From the NCBI GenBank assembly GCA_950295325.1, contig OX485805.1:36133501-36197500 (forward strand): a stretch of DNA of 64,000 bases, in the 5' to 3' direction. This document shows, one piece after another, positions 33,150 through 44,623 of this stretch. Made by a program: the position numbers and the translations under genes. The notes beneath the pieces are model-generated. The model was not told the origin of the DNA. It worked only from the letters and a program-made list of their open reading frames with translations, and did not search any database. Numbering within the stretch: the stretch's first letter is position 1; each line of letters begins with the position of its first letter. Origin of the DNA: Polytrichum commune (lineage: Eukaryota; Streptophyta; Polytrichopsida; Polytrichales; Polytrichaceae).

Positions 33150-35070
33150 GAAAATTATCTTGCATGAGGGCATTTTTTTCCCATTGAGGACAAGGTTGTT
33201 TGGTAGAGGGTTTGAAGCTTTTGAGACTTACTAGGTCTAGTAGTATTTCTTTTGTCGAGTTTCCAAATCTCTCTCAGTTCATGCATTTAATATGTTTAAT
33301 GCAATCTCTAATTAACATAGTTAGAAAACTATAAGTATAGATAGGGTGTTAAGAATTGCTTGAAAACCCAATACATGATAAATTGAGCTTCCCCACCCCC
33401 CAATAGGCCACCTAGTTACCCAATGTGTATACCAAACATAAGGCTAGGTCTTCGCTAAGCGAACTCCTTGGGCCATGCATTATTACGGGAGCTACTATGG
33501 GGGCTATTATTATCTAGGAGTTTTGAGACCCTTGATTATTAAATAAATGCACTTTGACTTAAAATTTGAGCTCTTTGATTTCTTAAAAATCCCAAGGCCC
33601 TTGTGTTTTGAGCATGCTAAATTGCTTGCTAATATTAGAAAACAAGTACATTATTCTCACTACAAACTTTTACAAGTAAACCAAAAACTAAACACACAAC
33701 AACTACAAAGTAGCCAACGCATCAACATAATGACCCAAACATAGGCAATGCCATGACAAAATATTCCAACCTAAAATGTAATTTAAAAACTTTGTAATCT
33801 TAAAGTGTGAAGACACACTAACCACTTTGAAATCATGGTTCAATCGTGACATATCACAATTTACAATATACAACAATCCATTTAAAATATGTAAAGCATC
33901 TCTATAAGAATATCTAAGACTCCTTCTACCAAGCCGAAAGTGAGAAGTTTGAAGATCCTACTACCGGCGGTGTTAGGGGACCCTTTATTACAAAGTCAAA
34001 AATTGAAATCTAACTTCAAGTTATCTAATGGAAGGCTTCCATATAATTGGAATTTGTGCAATTACGTGCTGCTATGTTATTTAAAATTCAAGTATAATAC
34101 GTACCTCGTGAATAAATCATCCCATAAATTTGAGTAAATTTCACTTCTTTTCTACTTTCCGCAGTGCCACCTCCTGCATGCAGGTATACACCACAGTCCT
34201 TCAAAAGATGTTGATTTTGTCTATGAGACTTTGATTGAATCCAAAATTAAAGGTATGTGGACCTCCCTCGACCACGTAAATTTGAGCGGTATATTGCAAA
34301 ACTTGTATTTTAACAACCTAAAAGACATGTGATAAGATGAGATTGGACTGTGTGCTTAAAATATAGACAATATTTTAAGTTCAAAAACTAACTCAATTGG
34401 GAGGGCCTATAAATGTCATCACTCAAAGACAATAAGCATCTTCATTGTGACCTCTGCACTTGTAACTTTTGCTTGTCAATTTCGATTATGAAAGTTGAAA
34501 TGACAAGCTTTGTGATCATAATAATGTGTAATTACTAAACGAATGAGACCATTCCCAATCCAATCCAACAGTCAAAAGTGTTTATGGAGTTGGAAGCGCC
34601 CGCAACAAGACCATATACCTTAGATGGGATCATGCAATTACCTATGCAATTACTCAGATTCAAGCAGTGATGTTAGAACTTTCCGTGGGCAAGTACTACA
34701 CTCGTACACAAACGATTCATCTTGGAACAATTTTCTCCATGCATGAGTTACAAGTAATACACTAAATAATATTACTGTGGGCCACAATAATTGTCTAGAG
34801 CTCACACTAATTCTCATAATGATCAGTGTGGTGCACATTACTTTTCAACTCACCTTAAAAATATTAGTAGAAAATTAGTGTGGATGATTATTTTATTTTG
34901 TGTTACTTTTTTCCTACAAGTAATATTCAATGTGTTGGTCGGAAGTCTTCATGAAGACTTAGGGTAAGACCCAGGGTCTTGGACCCATGTTAAATCCACC
35001 TTGACTAGAACATTAGTGTGGCCAATGCTAATTATTTCCAAGCTAATTTCCCACTCACGCTAATAAGACT
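33150..35070. other. Unassigned AT-rich spacer
   Basis: No coding exon recognised. Bases 34,740-35,060 share blocks with 45,840-45,990 in inverse orientation (GTGGGCCACA, AAGTCTTCATGAAGACTT-like palindrome, CCAACACATTGAATAT), so they belong to another dispersed element. Confidence 0.5.
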
Positions 35071-35073
35071 ATT

Positions 35074-35830
35074 TAGCACAGTTCAATTGAAGGAGAGGAG
35101 AAATTGTTTACGAGTTTAGGGCCGCTTCACACTATGGCCGAAGGTCGAGAGGCCATCGATTTCCACCAATCATGTTGCAAGAAACCAAGATTTCAACCTC
35201 TCGACCCATCACACTAAGGCCAAAGTCCACATGCCATCACAATTTAAAATGCTTACTTTTTGACAAAGGCAATGGACTCTCGAAGGAAGTTTGGGTCGGA
35301 CATGAACAGAAACCCAAACTATGGTTGAGAGGCCGTCAATCTTTTTCCATTAAAAAAAAATCAATCATTGACAAGATCTTGGCCGTTAGATCGGAGGGGT
35401 TGTTTTGGGCTAGGAATAAAGTGCGATGCTCCTTTGGGTTTGGACTTTGGGCTTGGCCTTTGGAAGCTTCACACTATGCCTGGTCGAAGGCTCCAATTCC
35501 TATATTTTATTGGCTATTTTCAGCCCATTTCTTTGGACTCTCAACAAAGTTTGGCCATTCAATCCCACAGCCTCTTGACTTGGACGGCCATAGTGTGAAG
35601 CAGCTCTTAGTACAAGTGTAGTGCAGTGGAAGGAGAGGAGAAATTATTTACAAGTTCGGTAAAAGTGTAGTTGAAGGAGAGGAGAAATTATTTACAAGTT
35701 CAGTAAAAGTGTAGTTGAAGGAGTGGAGACATTCTTTACAAGTTCAGTAAAAGTGTAGTTGAAGGAGTGGAGACATTCTTTACAAGTTCAGTAAAAGTGT
35801 AGTTGAAGGAGTGGAGAAATTCATTCCTTA
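35074..35830 (+). repeat. 44-bp minisatellite split by a PIF-like MITE
   Basis: Units of 44 bp beginning GTAAAAGTGTAGTTGAAGGA and ending TTTACAAGTTCA run from about 35612 to 35825 (five copies, the last partial). One more unit (GGAGAGGAGAAATTGTTTAC) precedes the MITE at 35119-35606, so the MITE inserted into the array. AGGAG-rich units alternate between GAGGAGAAAT and GTGGAGACAT variants. Confidence 0.85.
35119..35606. mobile_element. PIF/Harbinger-like MITE, TTA target
   Basis: GGGCCGCTTCACACTATGGC at the left, and at the right the inverse GCCATAGTGTGAAGCAGCTC; TTA flanks both (35116-35118 and 35607-35609). 488 bp. The open frame 35172-35621 inside is not recognisable as a protein family. 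Confidence 0.85.
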
Positions 35831-36171
35831 CTCTCACTGCCACTTGAGCAGATGAGACGTTGCCAATCCTTCCATAACTTTTCTGCACACACACACACAT
35901 AACTAAGTGACTATGGATTGCTGGTGTCCAAATGAATTCGAGTGTGTTGGTGGGTACACACAGACAGAGGTCCACCATACCAGGCATGGAGGCGATTGAG
36001 CAGATAGATATTCAAGAGCTTCGTGGACAGTGAAGAATTGCAGCGCATGCAGAGAGTGTGAGTAGGCTACAAGTCCACATCTACTTGTCAGGCTTAGTAC
36101 AATCGATTAATGGTCCGAGCATTGTCACCCTTAGAATGTGCTGCCACAACATTCTTCTGTGTACCAACTGG

Positions 36172-36950
36172 GCCGGCCGGCGTCATGGTCTTTGTGTGCA
36201 AGCTGCTGCAGTGTCTCGACCAATGTACATTCTTCGTACTTGCGAAAATCATCATTCTAGTCACGGACACACCGGCATCATATGATGGACATGAGGTAGA
36301 CAAAGTTAGCAGTGCACAAGTTACGGTGGTGTCGTGTGCATTTCCTTTTTGTGTGAGTGAATGGACGTAGATAGATAGATAGATAGATGTAAACACTGAT
36401 TGTTCCTAGAGGAGAAAGAATGAACGGAGAGCTTCTTTGGCCCTGGGCTACTGTCCTCTGTCAAGGGTGAAAAGTTTTTAAGTGGTTGTACAATTAGCTT
36501 TGTGTTGCAGCTATTGCCGATCTTCCTTTTGAGGAGGGGATTTTTGAAATACTGCGTGGATCAATTGGCCGGCGTCATGGTCTTTGTGTGCAAGTTGCTA
36601 CGATGGCCTAACCAATGTAAATTCTTGTACTTACAAAATCATTTGAGTCGACCACACTGCATGATGGGCATGAGGTAGACTAAATTAGTACTTAGATGCA
36701 CATGTTATGGCGGTGTCATATGTGTTCCCTTTTTGTGTGAGTGAATGGATGCAGATTAATGTAAACACTAGCTCCTACAGGAGCAAGCATGAATGGAGAG
36801 CCTCTTTGCATGTGGGCTACTACCCCCTTTCGGGGGCAGTAAGTTTGGAGTGGTTGAGTGATTAGCCTTGTGTTGCAGCTATTGCTAGCCTTCCTTTTGA
36901 GGAGGGGGTTTTTGAAATACTTACATTTGTGTAACACATACACACAACTT
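36172..36950 (+). repeat. Tandem duplication, period about 396 bp
   Basis: GGCCGGCGTCATGGTCTTTG occurs at 36172 and 36568. Each copy continues through a CATGAGGTAGAC block, CCTTTTTGTGTGAGTGAATG, a GGAGAGC(T/C)TCTTTG block and CTTCCTTTTGAGGAGGGG. The first copy has a GATA microsatellite (36369-36388). Open frames inside shift between the copies, so coding function is unlikely. Confidence 0.8.
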
Positions 36951-38255
36951 CAATGCCATTTGAAGATCTAACCTTGTGCCAAATATGACATGCAAACCTA
37001 GATTCTAAATAAGTTATACCAATCATGCAATTCTAGAGAATGTAGTGGCACGAACCACCCAACCATGAGCTATGGAGAGGAGACTTGAGAATCAACAAGC
37101 AGCAACAACCACAAGAGAATTGACTCCCTTGCTCAACACCTCCCTCTCTCCTCCTCACCTCTCCTCTCTCAACATATAGCTCAACCCTTGCCTCAAGTTT
37201 CTATTCCAATTTCAAAAGTTTCTTAATCCATCCACATTTGTAGAGAGAAGGAAAAGAAAGAGGACTCCAACGTTACCACCAATGTGTATTATGGTGTTGC
37301 TTCATTTTCAAGTTGGTCTAAACCTATTTAATCCCGAAATGCACATTACAAGAATTAGAGGGGCCTCGAAGAATGTTGCCTCCTCTCAAAGAAGAACACC
37401 TTGAACAGACACGGACAACCTGATCTCCATGAAGGGCAAGCCCTTAGATTCCCACATGGTTGGTTAAATATATATAGTTCACCAAGAACCCCTTAGTGGG
37501 TGAACCTATAGTGCACCGGAATCAAGTGCTAGGAAGGTCACATATGTATGTATTTTGGCTCAACCCTATTTCACATGGAGGCTTTGCATGTTCCAAAAGT
37601 AGAGAGCATGCAGAGATCGATTTCATGATGGTGTCCCTACTGCCCAGATCATGATCGCAACCAAAAATGATCAATCACAAACAAAATTTCCACTTAAAAT
37701 CTTTGCAAACCCTCTGCTGGGACCCAACCTTTCAGATGGCTGAATTAGCAACAAATCACAGATGCAAATTGGTGCACAAGAAAAGTCCTGACTCGAACAT
37801 GTGAATTCAATAATCAATGTTTTTATATAAATCCCTAAACATAGATAGGCAGTTGCAAATTGCATCCATCCAGATGTATGTACAACTACTCTGACAACCT
37901 TGAAGTAACCTGGACCTACCTCAATGCCCACAAATGTTAAAATTTCTCCTAAGGGCAACCACCTTCTAAGGGCCAGTGACTACTGACCCATCACTGCATC
38001 AACTGTACGTCTAATGTGAAGAAACTAACCGTGTGTGTAAGAGCTCAAATCTGATGGTACATATTTGATAGACTAAGTTTTATAAGAACCCGCAAATTTG
38101 CGACCCATGTAATATGAAAGAAATATGAGACTGGCCATTGATAAACTTGACTTTGAGAGTACAGCCCTTCTCAGTAACCCAGAGAACAGTCTATATTATA
38201 AACAGGCCCACTAACCTTGTGAAGGTGAAGTAGGATTTGCATCCTTTTGGGAAAA
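36951..38255. other. Spacer and annexin 3' flank
   Basis: No exon recognised. The part nearest 38,255 should contain the annexin 3'-UTR on the minus strand. Open frames such as 37671-37958 have no family signature. Confidence 0.5.
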
Positions 38256-41200
38256 TCAAGCACCTCCTACTAATGAGAGTAGGAAAAACTTGTAGTTCCC
38301 AGATGTGTCTCCAGCAATCATACTCTCAAGAGACTTCTTGTATGTAGCTTGAAACTCTTGTTTAATGTAGTACATGTCGATCTCAGCACGAGTCGTAACC
38401 ACCCGTATCAAAGATTCATCATTGGTGCCCAGGCCTTTCATCGAAGTGTAAAGTTCCTGTAGATTATTTGGATGATTAGGTTAGGTCATGAAAATCACAA
38501 GAGCTTCTAGCTTGAAAAACTAACCAAAGAGAACATTCCAATGAGCCTCACAATATGCACAAAAGTTGTCACCCTGTTGACGAGAATTATGACAAGGTAC
38601 ACAATACATAAGAGCTGAGAGATTTGAGTTACCTTGGCGAAGAATCTGGCTGGGTAGCAAACACACTGGACCACAGCTATAAGTGCGTCTTCAAAAAGCC
38701 CAGACGTTTCTCTTCTAACCGCCTGCTAAACAATCAACAATAAGAATCTTAGCAAATATACTTCCCTATAGCAAGAGATTCGAACCAACTAAGTTAATAT
38801 GATCATAGCTTTTGAATTGCACACACTGAAGCCAATTATAATGAAGTCTCAAAGGCTAGAAATCTTCATTATCTCCATTGCAAGAGGACAGACTCTTCTT
38901 GGAACAGAGAGTAGTTTCAATATTCAGAATGGAGATTTCTATTTAGAATAAAATATTATGTTTGCATTATTCACATCATAGTAATATGGTTTCAAACTAA
39001 CCTTTTCAAAACTGTGGCCATAAGTTTGCAGATAGTATTGAAAAGTGCAATTCAAATGGGCAGCACTTCGTGTTGTCAGAATGTGGATGAAGGTGTCCTC
39101 ATTTGTACCCAGGCGTGCCTCACCTGCTCGATATAATGCTTGTGCATCTGCCAATGCCAAGTGGGTATCCACACCGAGTGATTCCGAACGGTTACCCCGT
39201 GCTAGTGCTAACAAGAGCTGCACAGATAAGACAAAGGCATAAGAAATTTCACACACACACCTAGTATAAATTGATGACTTAATCATTGATGCACGAGTCT
39301 TCTGCAGAGTTCCGTGTCCTGATTGTATTTGTATCTCTTAAAGCAATGAACTTCATTTTGCTAAAGAGTATTATATATACAACATTTTTCCAAAAACAAT
39401 TGATGCCTAAAAATGGCCACATACTGATGAACTTTGGATTCTTATTTCTCTCACTGACCTTCCGGTAATCCCCTGATGTGTCACCATCAATGTGGTGCTC
39501 CAATGTTCGCCGATACATGGTATGATAAGCTTGCTTTATTGCATACAATTGTGAAGGGGTTCGGGAACATATGATTCCAATCAATGCGGAATCCCTTGTG
39601 CCTATACCCTGCATTGCCTCATACAGCAACATTGCATCCCGCTGTGCTGCGTCCATCATCCATAGAAGCATGGCTCTCTGCAAATGACACATGACTCAGC
39701 TGGGATATTCAGATTCTAATTTCTGTAGCACTTTTGTTAAAGAATCTGATTCATGTTGGATGAACTCGGAGAAAAAACGGCTCAACAATGTCGCGAGCAT
39801 TAGGTTAAAGTCTCCCAACATTGGTAAATTCGAGAGACTTCAACTAGGGTTGACTGGTCAAAATTCAGCTGCCTATTCTGTAATGAAAAGTTAGACTAAC
39901 AATAAATATACAAATCCTTTTATTTATATGTGTGTATATATGTATATATATACATTTAAGTGAGATGGAAACCCTCAAAAAATCAATCAGGTCCCGGCGA
40001 GATTTGAACTCGAGTTACTGGATTCAGAGTCCAATGTCCTGACCACTAGACTACGGGACCAGTTGATGATTGAGGGCTGTCTGGATAAATTCGAGACAAC
40101 ATTGGTAAATTCGGGAGACTTCAACTAAGGTTGGCTGGTCAAAATTCAGCTGCCTATTCTGTAATGAAAAGTTAGACTAACAATAAATATACAAATCCTT
40201 TTATTTCTATGTGTGTATATATGTATATATATACATTAAAGAGAGACGGAAACCCTCAAAAAGTCAATCAGGTCCCGGCGAGATTTGAACTCGCGTTACT
40301 GGATTCAGAGTCCAATGTCCTGACCACTAGACTACGGGACCAGCTGATGATAGAGGGGGGTCTGGATAAATTCCAGTACCATGACACAGTAGATTGCAAT
40401 ACTAGACTGCATAGTAAATCAAAACACCAATATATTTATTTATTTATTTATTATTTATAAGTTTCAGGAGGAGTATTCATCTGCTATTGTAAACATTGCA
40501 ATCTACTGTGCCATAGTACTGGAATTCATGTGGACAAGATACTACCATGAAGCGGTCCCGTAGTCTAGTGGTCAGGACATTGGACTCTGAATCCAGTAAC
40601 GCGAGTTCAAATCTCGCCGGGACCTGATTGACTTTTTGAGGGTTTCTATTTCACCTTGGCATTTTTTTGGCCTTTGCGGTCGCAACCTCCCTTACATACA
40701 TCCTATGAATATTTAAAGAGTGTATTTGCAGACTCAGGTGCCAACATCATTGGAAAGGTGTAGTTCAATTAAAATATGTGAAGGAGCCAACATGGTGATG
40801 ACCACCTGAACAAATTAACCTACTTTCATCCATGTTTTGGAGGGATTCTCTTATTCATCTAGAATCATACTTATTTTTAGAATATGTTGGCGAAATCATC
40901 CTTCTTCAAGATTTTTTTTCCGAAACTTGGAGATTTCATCTAAGAATATTCTCAGAATCTGTGGTGGAATATTTTTAGATTAATTTTCAAGTAAGTATGT
41001 GGTGAAAGTTCACCATATAGGCTGACAAAATAAGTAAATTTACACTCCCTCCATTCCTCTCTCCTCGTCCCTTCCTTCCTTGTGATTCTCTCCTGCTCTC
41101 TCTTCTTTGCTCCATACCTTACGCATTCCTTGGATTTTAGCAGGTTGGCCTCATATAGATTGTGTTAAAGTAAGCTGCTATTTGATTTCTAAACAAATAT

Positions 41201-43237
41201 AAGACTCCCCACACTGCTCATGACCCTGGAAACACAGTTCTGTTATGAAAGCTACCTCCAATTTGCCATGAAGTTCGTTTTTGAGACGTTTCTGAATGCT
41301 CTCTCCATATTGTCGGTAATAAGCATCGGCTATCGCAAGGCGCTGCGCTTGAGTACGGTGGGCGAGAATTTGAATCACTCTCTTCTCATCACAGCCTAGA
41401 CCTGCCACCCCATCAAGTTCCTGGATTTAGGTCAAACCCAGAATGTACACATTATGTTCAGCGGGCCTAAGGGGCGGTTTACACTATGGACCAAGAGCCA
41501 TAACCATGAAATTCTAAAATCTGTGATTGGAGAGTAAAGTGCTCTTGGTCCCATTTGGCTTTACACTACCTTGAAAAAAGGAGAATGACCACTAACTTTG
41601 AGGTCCCCAAAAACTACTAAAATCTGCCATTTGGATAATGTGCCATGGTCCAACGGGTTTTCCGTTGAGGCGAGGCAAAATGCTCGACTCAACGGAAATC
41701 AAGGGAGCCGTAAGGCTGAAAATCAGCCATTGGCCGAATTTTTTTTTAATATTTTTTTTTCCCGGTTTTTTTTGGGCATGTATTAAAAAAATCAGCACCT
41801 TCACTTTTTGGTGTGTGGTCATTCCTCTTGGTCCACATTCGGTTTACACCTAGTGAAGGGCCCATGAACCATGAAAACTAATATTTTAGTAACTCGGACC
41901 ATGGAAGTCGTCCCATGAAGTCGTCCCACGCAAAATAGGCCTCTTACGTGGGACGACTTCATGGTCCATAGTGTAAACCGCCCCTAATTTGGTTACTCAT
42001 ATTAATCAAACACCTATACTTAGGGTGAGTTTCCATGTAGGCCGCTTCCCCACCATATTCTAGTTTGTATAAGGGCAAACCGGCCCAAATGTAGAGGGAA
42101 TCTAGTGGGGTAGGGTTCGTATGTGCCAACGAACTACTCCCAACTTCTCAAATCCATGCCCACCTACTAACCTCCTCCAGGTTGAAACCTCCTCCTTCTC
42201 AAACTGGGTCTTCAACCCGGAACTTGTAGGTTAAAGAACTTGTAGGTTAAAGATTCTTTAGTGGGCTCAACAGTCATGCAGCCATTGTCCATGGCCCTCG
42301 CAGACCTCCATTTGTGCTTAACTAGACCGACCCACTATTTTCTAGAACCTAGTAGACGAGCGGCCCACATGGATGGTTATGTACGGATCTGGAACAAACA
42401 CCGAAAAGGCATGCGTTCCAAAGATATATTGGACTACGTGCAGAAAGTTTGTAAACTATTCTAAGTTCAGTACTCAACGGAATTGGGGGCACCACCTGTA
42501 TACTAAATGATGATTTAAGTAGTACGAGAATCTTCACTTCAATAATGAAAAGACATTCATATGAGCTTTAAGTTTAATAATCATCTCATACTAATCGCGT
42601 GCTCAATATCCTAGGAGAAGTACACTACTTGGACGAAGTAACCATTTAAAACCCATCTACCTTCAAGGACATATTCTTGACGAAATTGAACGGTTTCTAC
42701 ACTCCATTTTCATTTTACTCAAACCACTGAGAAAGGCCACAACACTCTGTAACTCAATCCTGCTGAATTTCGACGGAGAGATTCTGGACGGAATTTGAAA
42801 GTTTTCTAAACTCCATTATCCTAAGTCTCCAGCTCAGAGCGATAAAACGTTATGTATACATAATTTGAGGGAGACATCACTTACCATCCAGTCTTGGAAA
42901 TCAAGGAAAGGAGTGTGGCAAGATTCTCGTATCCTCTCTGCGTTGCAAAATTCACTTTTGGCACCGGAGATGGTGGAATTTATAAAGAAAATTGGAGGAA
43001 AACTACTTTAAAAGCACAATGCAGGAAGAGAAGCGAAGAGAAGAGAAGGAGAGAGGATTAGATTGGAGAATTTCCTAAAGGTCCTCCTAAGATGGATTGC
43101 AGCGACTTCTATGTCCTTTGAGAATTAAGAGTACTCCTTTGATTGAGGTGGTTTGGAAGTTTACCTTTAAATGCACGATGAAGGCCATTGACGTCCTCTT
43201 GCATATTGAGGTACGGCGGCACAGTCACCGTAGCCAT
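38256..43237 (-). CDS. Annexin (plant type), six coding exons
   Basis: Exons on minus: 43237-43165, 41401-41256, 39677-39459, 39217-39002, 38722-38633 and 38456-38256. All introns are GT-AG and phases agree; 945 nt, 314 aa, the usual plant length. Exon 1 starts MATVTVPPYLNMQEDVNGLH. Four annexin repeats follow: KGLGCDEKRVIQILAHRT, MQGIGTRDSALIGIICSRT, ARLGTNEDTFIHILTTRS and KGLGTNDESLIRVVTTRA. Annexins bind acidic membranes through Ca2+ held by GxGT loops and an acidic residue about 38 positions later. Repeat IV is canonical (GLGTND then GDTSGNYKFFLLSL). Repeat I has Cys in place of Thr (GLGCD) and GKLE where GDFE is usual. The conserved His of ILAHR and the WMMD block are present. Probably a cytosolic, membrane-associating protein. 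The frame is intact. Confidence 0.93.
39990..40060 (-). tRNA. tRNA-Gln (CUG), copy 1, T-stem mismatch
   Basis: 71 nt without CCA, intronless. Acceptor GGTCCCG pairs with CGGGACC; anticodon loop CTCTGAA (anticodon CTG) on a TTGGA/TCCAG stem; T loop TTCAAAT. A TTTTTT terminator follows on the minus strand near 39978. One base differs from copies 2 and 3 (T-stem TCGAG instead of GCGAG), breaking the outermost T-stem pair, so function may be reduced. Confidence 0.9.
40271..40341 (-). tRNA. tRNA-Gln (CUG), copy 2
   Basis: Same 71-nt cloverleaf as copy 1 but with a fully paired T stem (GCGAG/CTCGC). It is followed by TTTTT on the minus strand. It lies in the sense direction of the annexin intron and is the inner arm of an inverted repeat with copy 3. 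Confidence 0.93.
40554..40624 (+). tRNA. tRNA-Gln (CUG), copy 3
   Basis: Identical to copy 2 but on the opposite strand, antisense to the annexin gene. Anticodon loop CTCTGAA; pol III terminator TTTTT at about 40633-40637. It probably arose by inverted duplication of copy 2. Confidence 0.93.
41471..41984. mobile_element. PIF/Harbinger-like MITE, TAA target, annexin intron 1
   Basis: GGGGCGGTTTACACTATGG at the left and the exact inverse CCATAGTGTAAACCGCCCC at the right, flanked by TAA (41468-41470 and 41985-41987). 514 bp, non-coding. An inner hairpin (AAGTCGTCCCACG and CGTGGGACGACTT) sits near the right end. The left end is 67 bases from the exon 2 acceptor, inside the intron. Confidence 0.9.
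42023..42375. mobile_element. GTGAGTTTCCATGTAGGCC-family element, degenerate
   Basis: Left end GGGTGAGTTTCCATGTAGGC with CCACCATATTCTAG; right end TTCTAGAACC...GAGCGGCCCACATGG as a decayed inverse. It lies in annexin intron 1. Related to the better copy at 48021-48425. Confidence 0.6.
42400..42670 (-). mobile_element. TTAAGGTAGA-family fragment in annexin intron 1
   Basis: Shared blocks: GGACTACGTG, CGAGAATCTTCACTTCAATA, ATTCATATGAGCTTT, ATCCTAGGAGAAGT and ACCCATCTACCTT. The orientation is that of the copy at 2873-3258. Confidence 0.6.
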
Positions 43238-43545
43238 TACAACCTTCCGGCTCTCTCTCAAGAGTCGAGTTTAACAATTGGCTGATGGTGTTCGAGTCTG
43301 CAGACAATGTACAGCATGTTAGACCACATTTCTAGACGCAGAGTTTCTCATCCCAATATCATGGTCTTGGTGATCATGACGCATAACTGTCTTAAACCGG
43401 ACCTCACCTCCACATACATGTGAGCGCACAACAAAATGAAAACTTAGCAAGTGAGATTTCATGGACGACTTTCCCGGATGTCTTGATTTAGGCTGAAGGT
43501 GTTCCAAGGATACAGAGCAACGAGGGACCTTGCGTTTTTAAAGAG
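43238..43545 (-). promoter_or_regulatory. Putative annexin leader and TATA region
   Basis: On the minus strand a TATA-like TTTAAAAA is formed by 43535-43542, which would place transcription start near 43,505 and give a leader of about 270 bases before the ATG at 43237. Motif evidence only. Confidence 0.3.
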
Positions 43546-44623
43546 GACAGCGCCAAAGTGACCTACTTTCTTGGAGTGGTAGAATCAAATAGAGAAATAG
43601 AAAAACAAAGTGTGTTAAAAAGGGAAGTTAAGTTTGCTGCACTCTGAAGCGACAAGTTGAGTCTGACATACGTCATGAGCGAGGCACAGAAAATTAGGTA
43701 GCACTGGGAGCGACAAAATTAGCTAAATGAAATTCTCAACCAAACGCACAAGCGAGGAAATTAGTGACACTGAGAAATTCAGTCCTATCGCGGTGGTTTA
43801 AGAACCACTTCAAAATGTGCACAGGGCATGTAGAAATTCCACCTTGCGAAACTCAATCTTAGGGACACCAAAATCTAAAGACAGCAGCTGACCCTTTGAT
43901 GTGCTTATGAAACCATGCACACAAAATAACTGCAACATAAAACCTCGCTCAAAATGTCTATGGTCAACCTTAAACGGGCCTCAAAACACCGGTCACTGAA
44001 CTATAAACCCCTGCAATAATAGGACTGCTCCAGCGACCAATTCTCACAACCGCCACACTCGTGACCCTAATGAAACAGGCTCTCAAATTCCTCAACCTAG
44101 AAAAATTGCGCACCCTTAACATTTTCAATATGCCACTTCCAACTCATTCACCATGCCATACGATCACTGCAGCAGCTCACCATCACTCACACCATCGCGC
44201 GAACATAATAGTTCCACTGGAACAACTCATGGTCAAGCAATTAAGCTATCCTTACCTTTTCTAAAAATCGCCGAGAATCCTTCACACTGCGCGATCAACA
44301 ACAAACCTCCGCGAACACGGGCAATTCCTGTGCTTCAGAGGAGCTCGACGAGGTAATCAACACACACTCTACCGCTGCAACGAAATTGACGAACCCCTAA
44401 GAATAGCAAAAGAGTGGCGAGAAGACGTGTTGCCAGAGTGATTTATTAGCAATCCGGCGACGATGACAGGGAACTGATCAGACGAGTGAACAGAACAGGT
44501 GGCGTGCCACGTCGGATCGCTGGAGGAAGGTGAGCATGAAGGCGTGGCTTTGCGTCGCACCTTCCTGCCGCTAAACGCTGCGTCAGGCGGCGGTATGGCC
44601 TGGGGGAGCTAAATGTGCAAGAA
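43546..44623. other. Annexin upstream region and GC-rich spacer
   Basis: No coding exon recognised. Bases 44,270-44,610 are GC-richer with CpGs and short frames on both strands (for example 44369-44560 minus), but no family signature. It could be a promoter or an unrecognised first exon. Confidence 0.4.

Larger units (their letters stand above)
39710..40341. repeat. 281-bp tandem duplication containing tRNA-Gln copies 1 and 2
   Basis: Blocks ACATTGGTAAATTCG, CAAAATTCAGCTGCCTATTC, TAATGAAAAGTTAGACTAAC and ATACAAATCCTTTTATTT occur before tRNA copy 1 and again before copy 2 with the same spacing, about 281 bp apart. The two copies are almost identical, so the duplication is recent. Confidence 0.85.
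40250..40646. repeat. Inverted repeat containing tRNA-Gln copies 2 and 3
   Basis: Arms about 40250-40400 and 40494-40646 are inverse: CCCTCAAAAAGTCAATCAGG, the whole tRNA, then a CCAGTACCATGACACAG/CCAGTACTATGGCACAG block and TAGATTGCAAT. The 93-base centre is AT-rich (TTTATTTATTTATT). Confidence 0.88.
39678..41255 (-). other. Annexin intron 2 carrying the tRNA cluster
   Basis: A 1.58-kb intron (LHGKLE|GTAGC ... TTTGCAG|AGA). It contains three tRNA-Gln genes (39,990-40,624) and little else recognisable. The other introns are 1763 (intron 1), 241, 279 and 176 bp. Confidence 0.85.

Noticed and set aside
35172-35621. 149-aa frame near 35.2-35.6 kb
   Set aside because: It lies almost entirely inside a TTA-flanked MITE, with no recognisable domain.
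35612-35830. CRISPR-like array of 44-bp units
   Set aside because: The units are head-to-tail copies without unique spacers, in a plant genome; it is a minisatellite.
36110-36370. 86-aa frame with Cys and Val runs
   Set aside because: The homologous second repeat unit at 36.57 kb does not keep the frame open, so selection on a protein is unlikely.
41402-41427. Acceptor at 41427 (ELDGVAGLGCD start for annexin exon 2)
   Set aside because: Joining exon 1 there puts a stop two codons on; the acceptor at 41402-41403 gives the conserved FKGLGCDEKR with correct phase.
41592-41853. Small frames on both strands within 41.59-41.85 kb
   Set aside because: They lie wholly within a PIF-like MITE in annexin intron 1.
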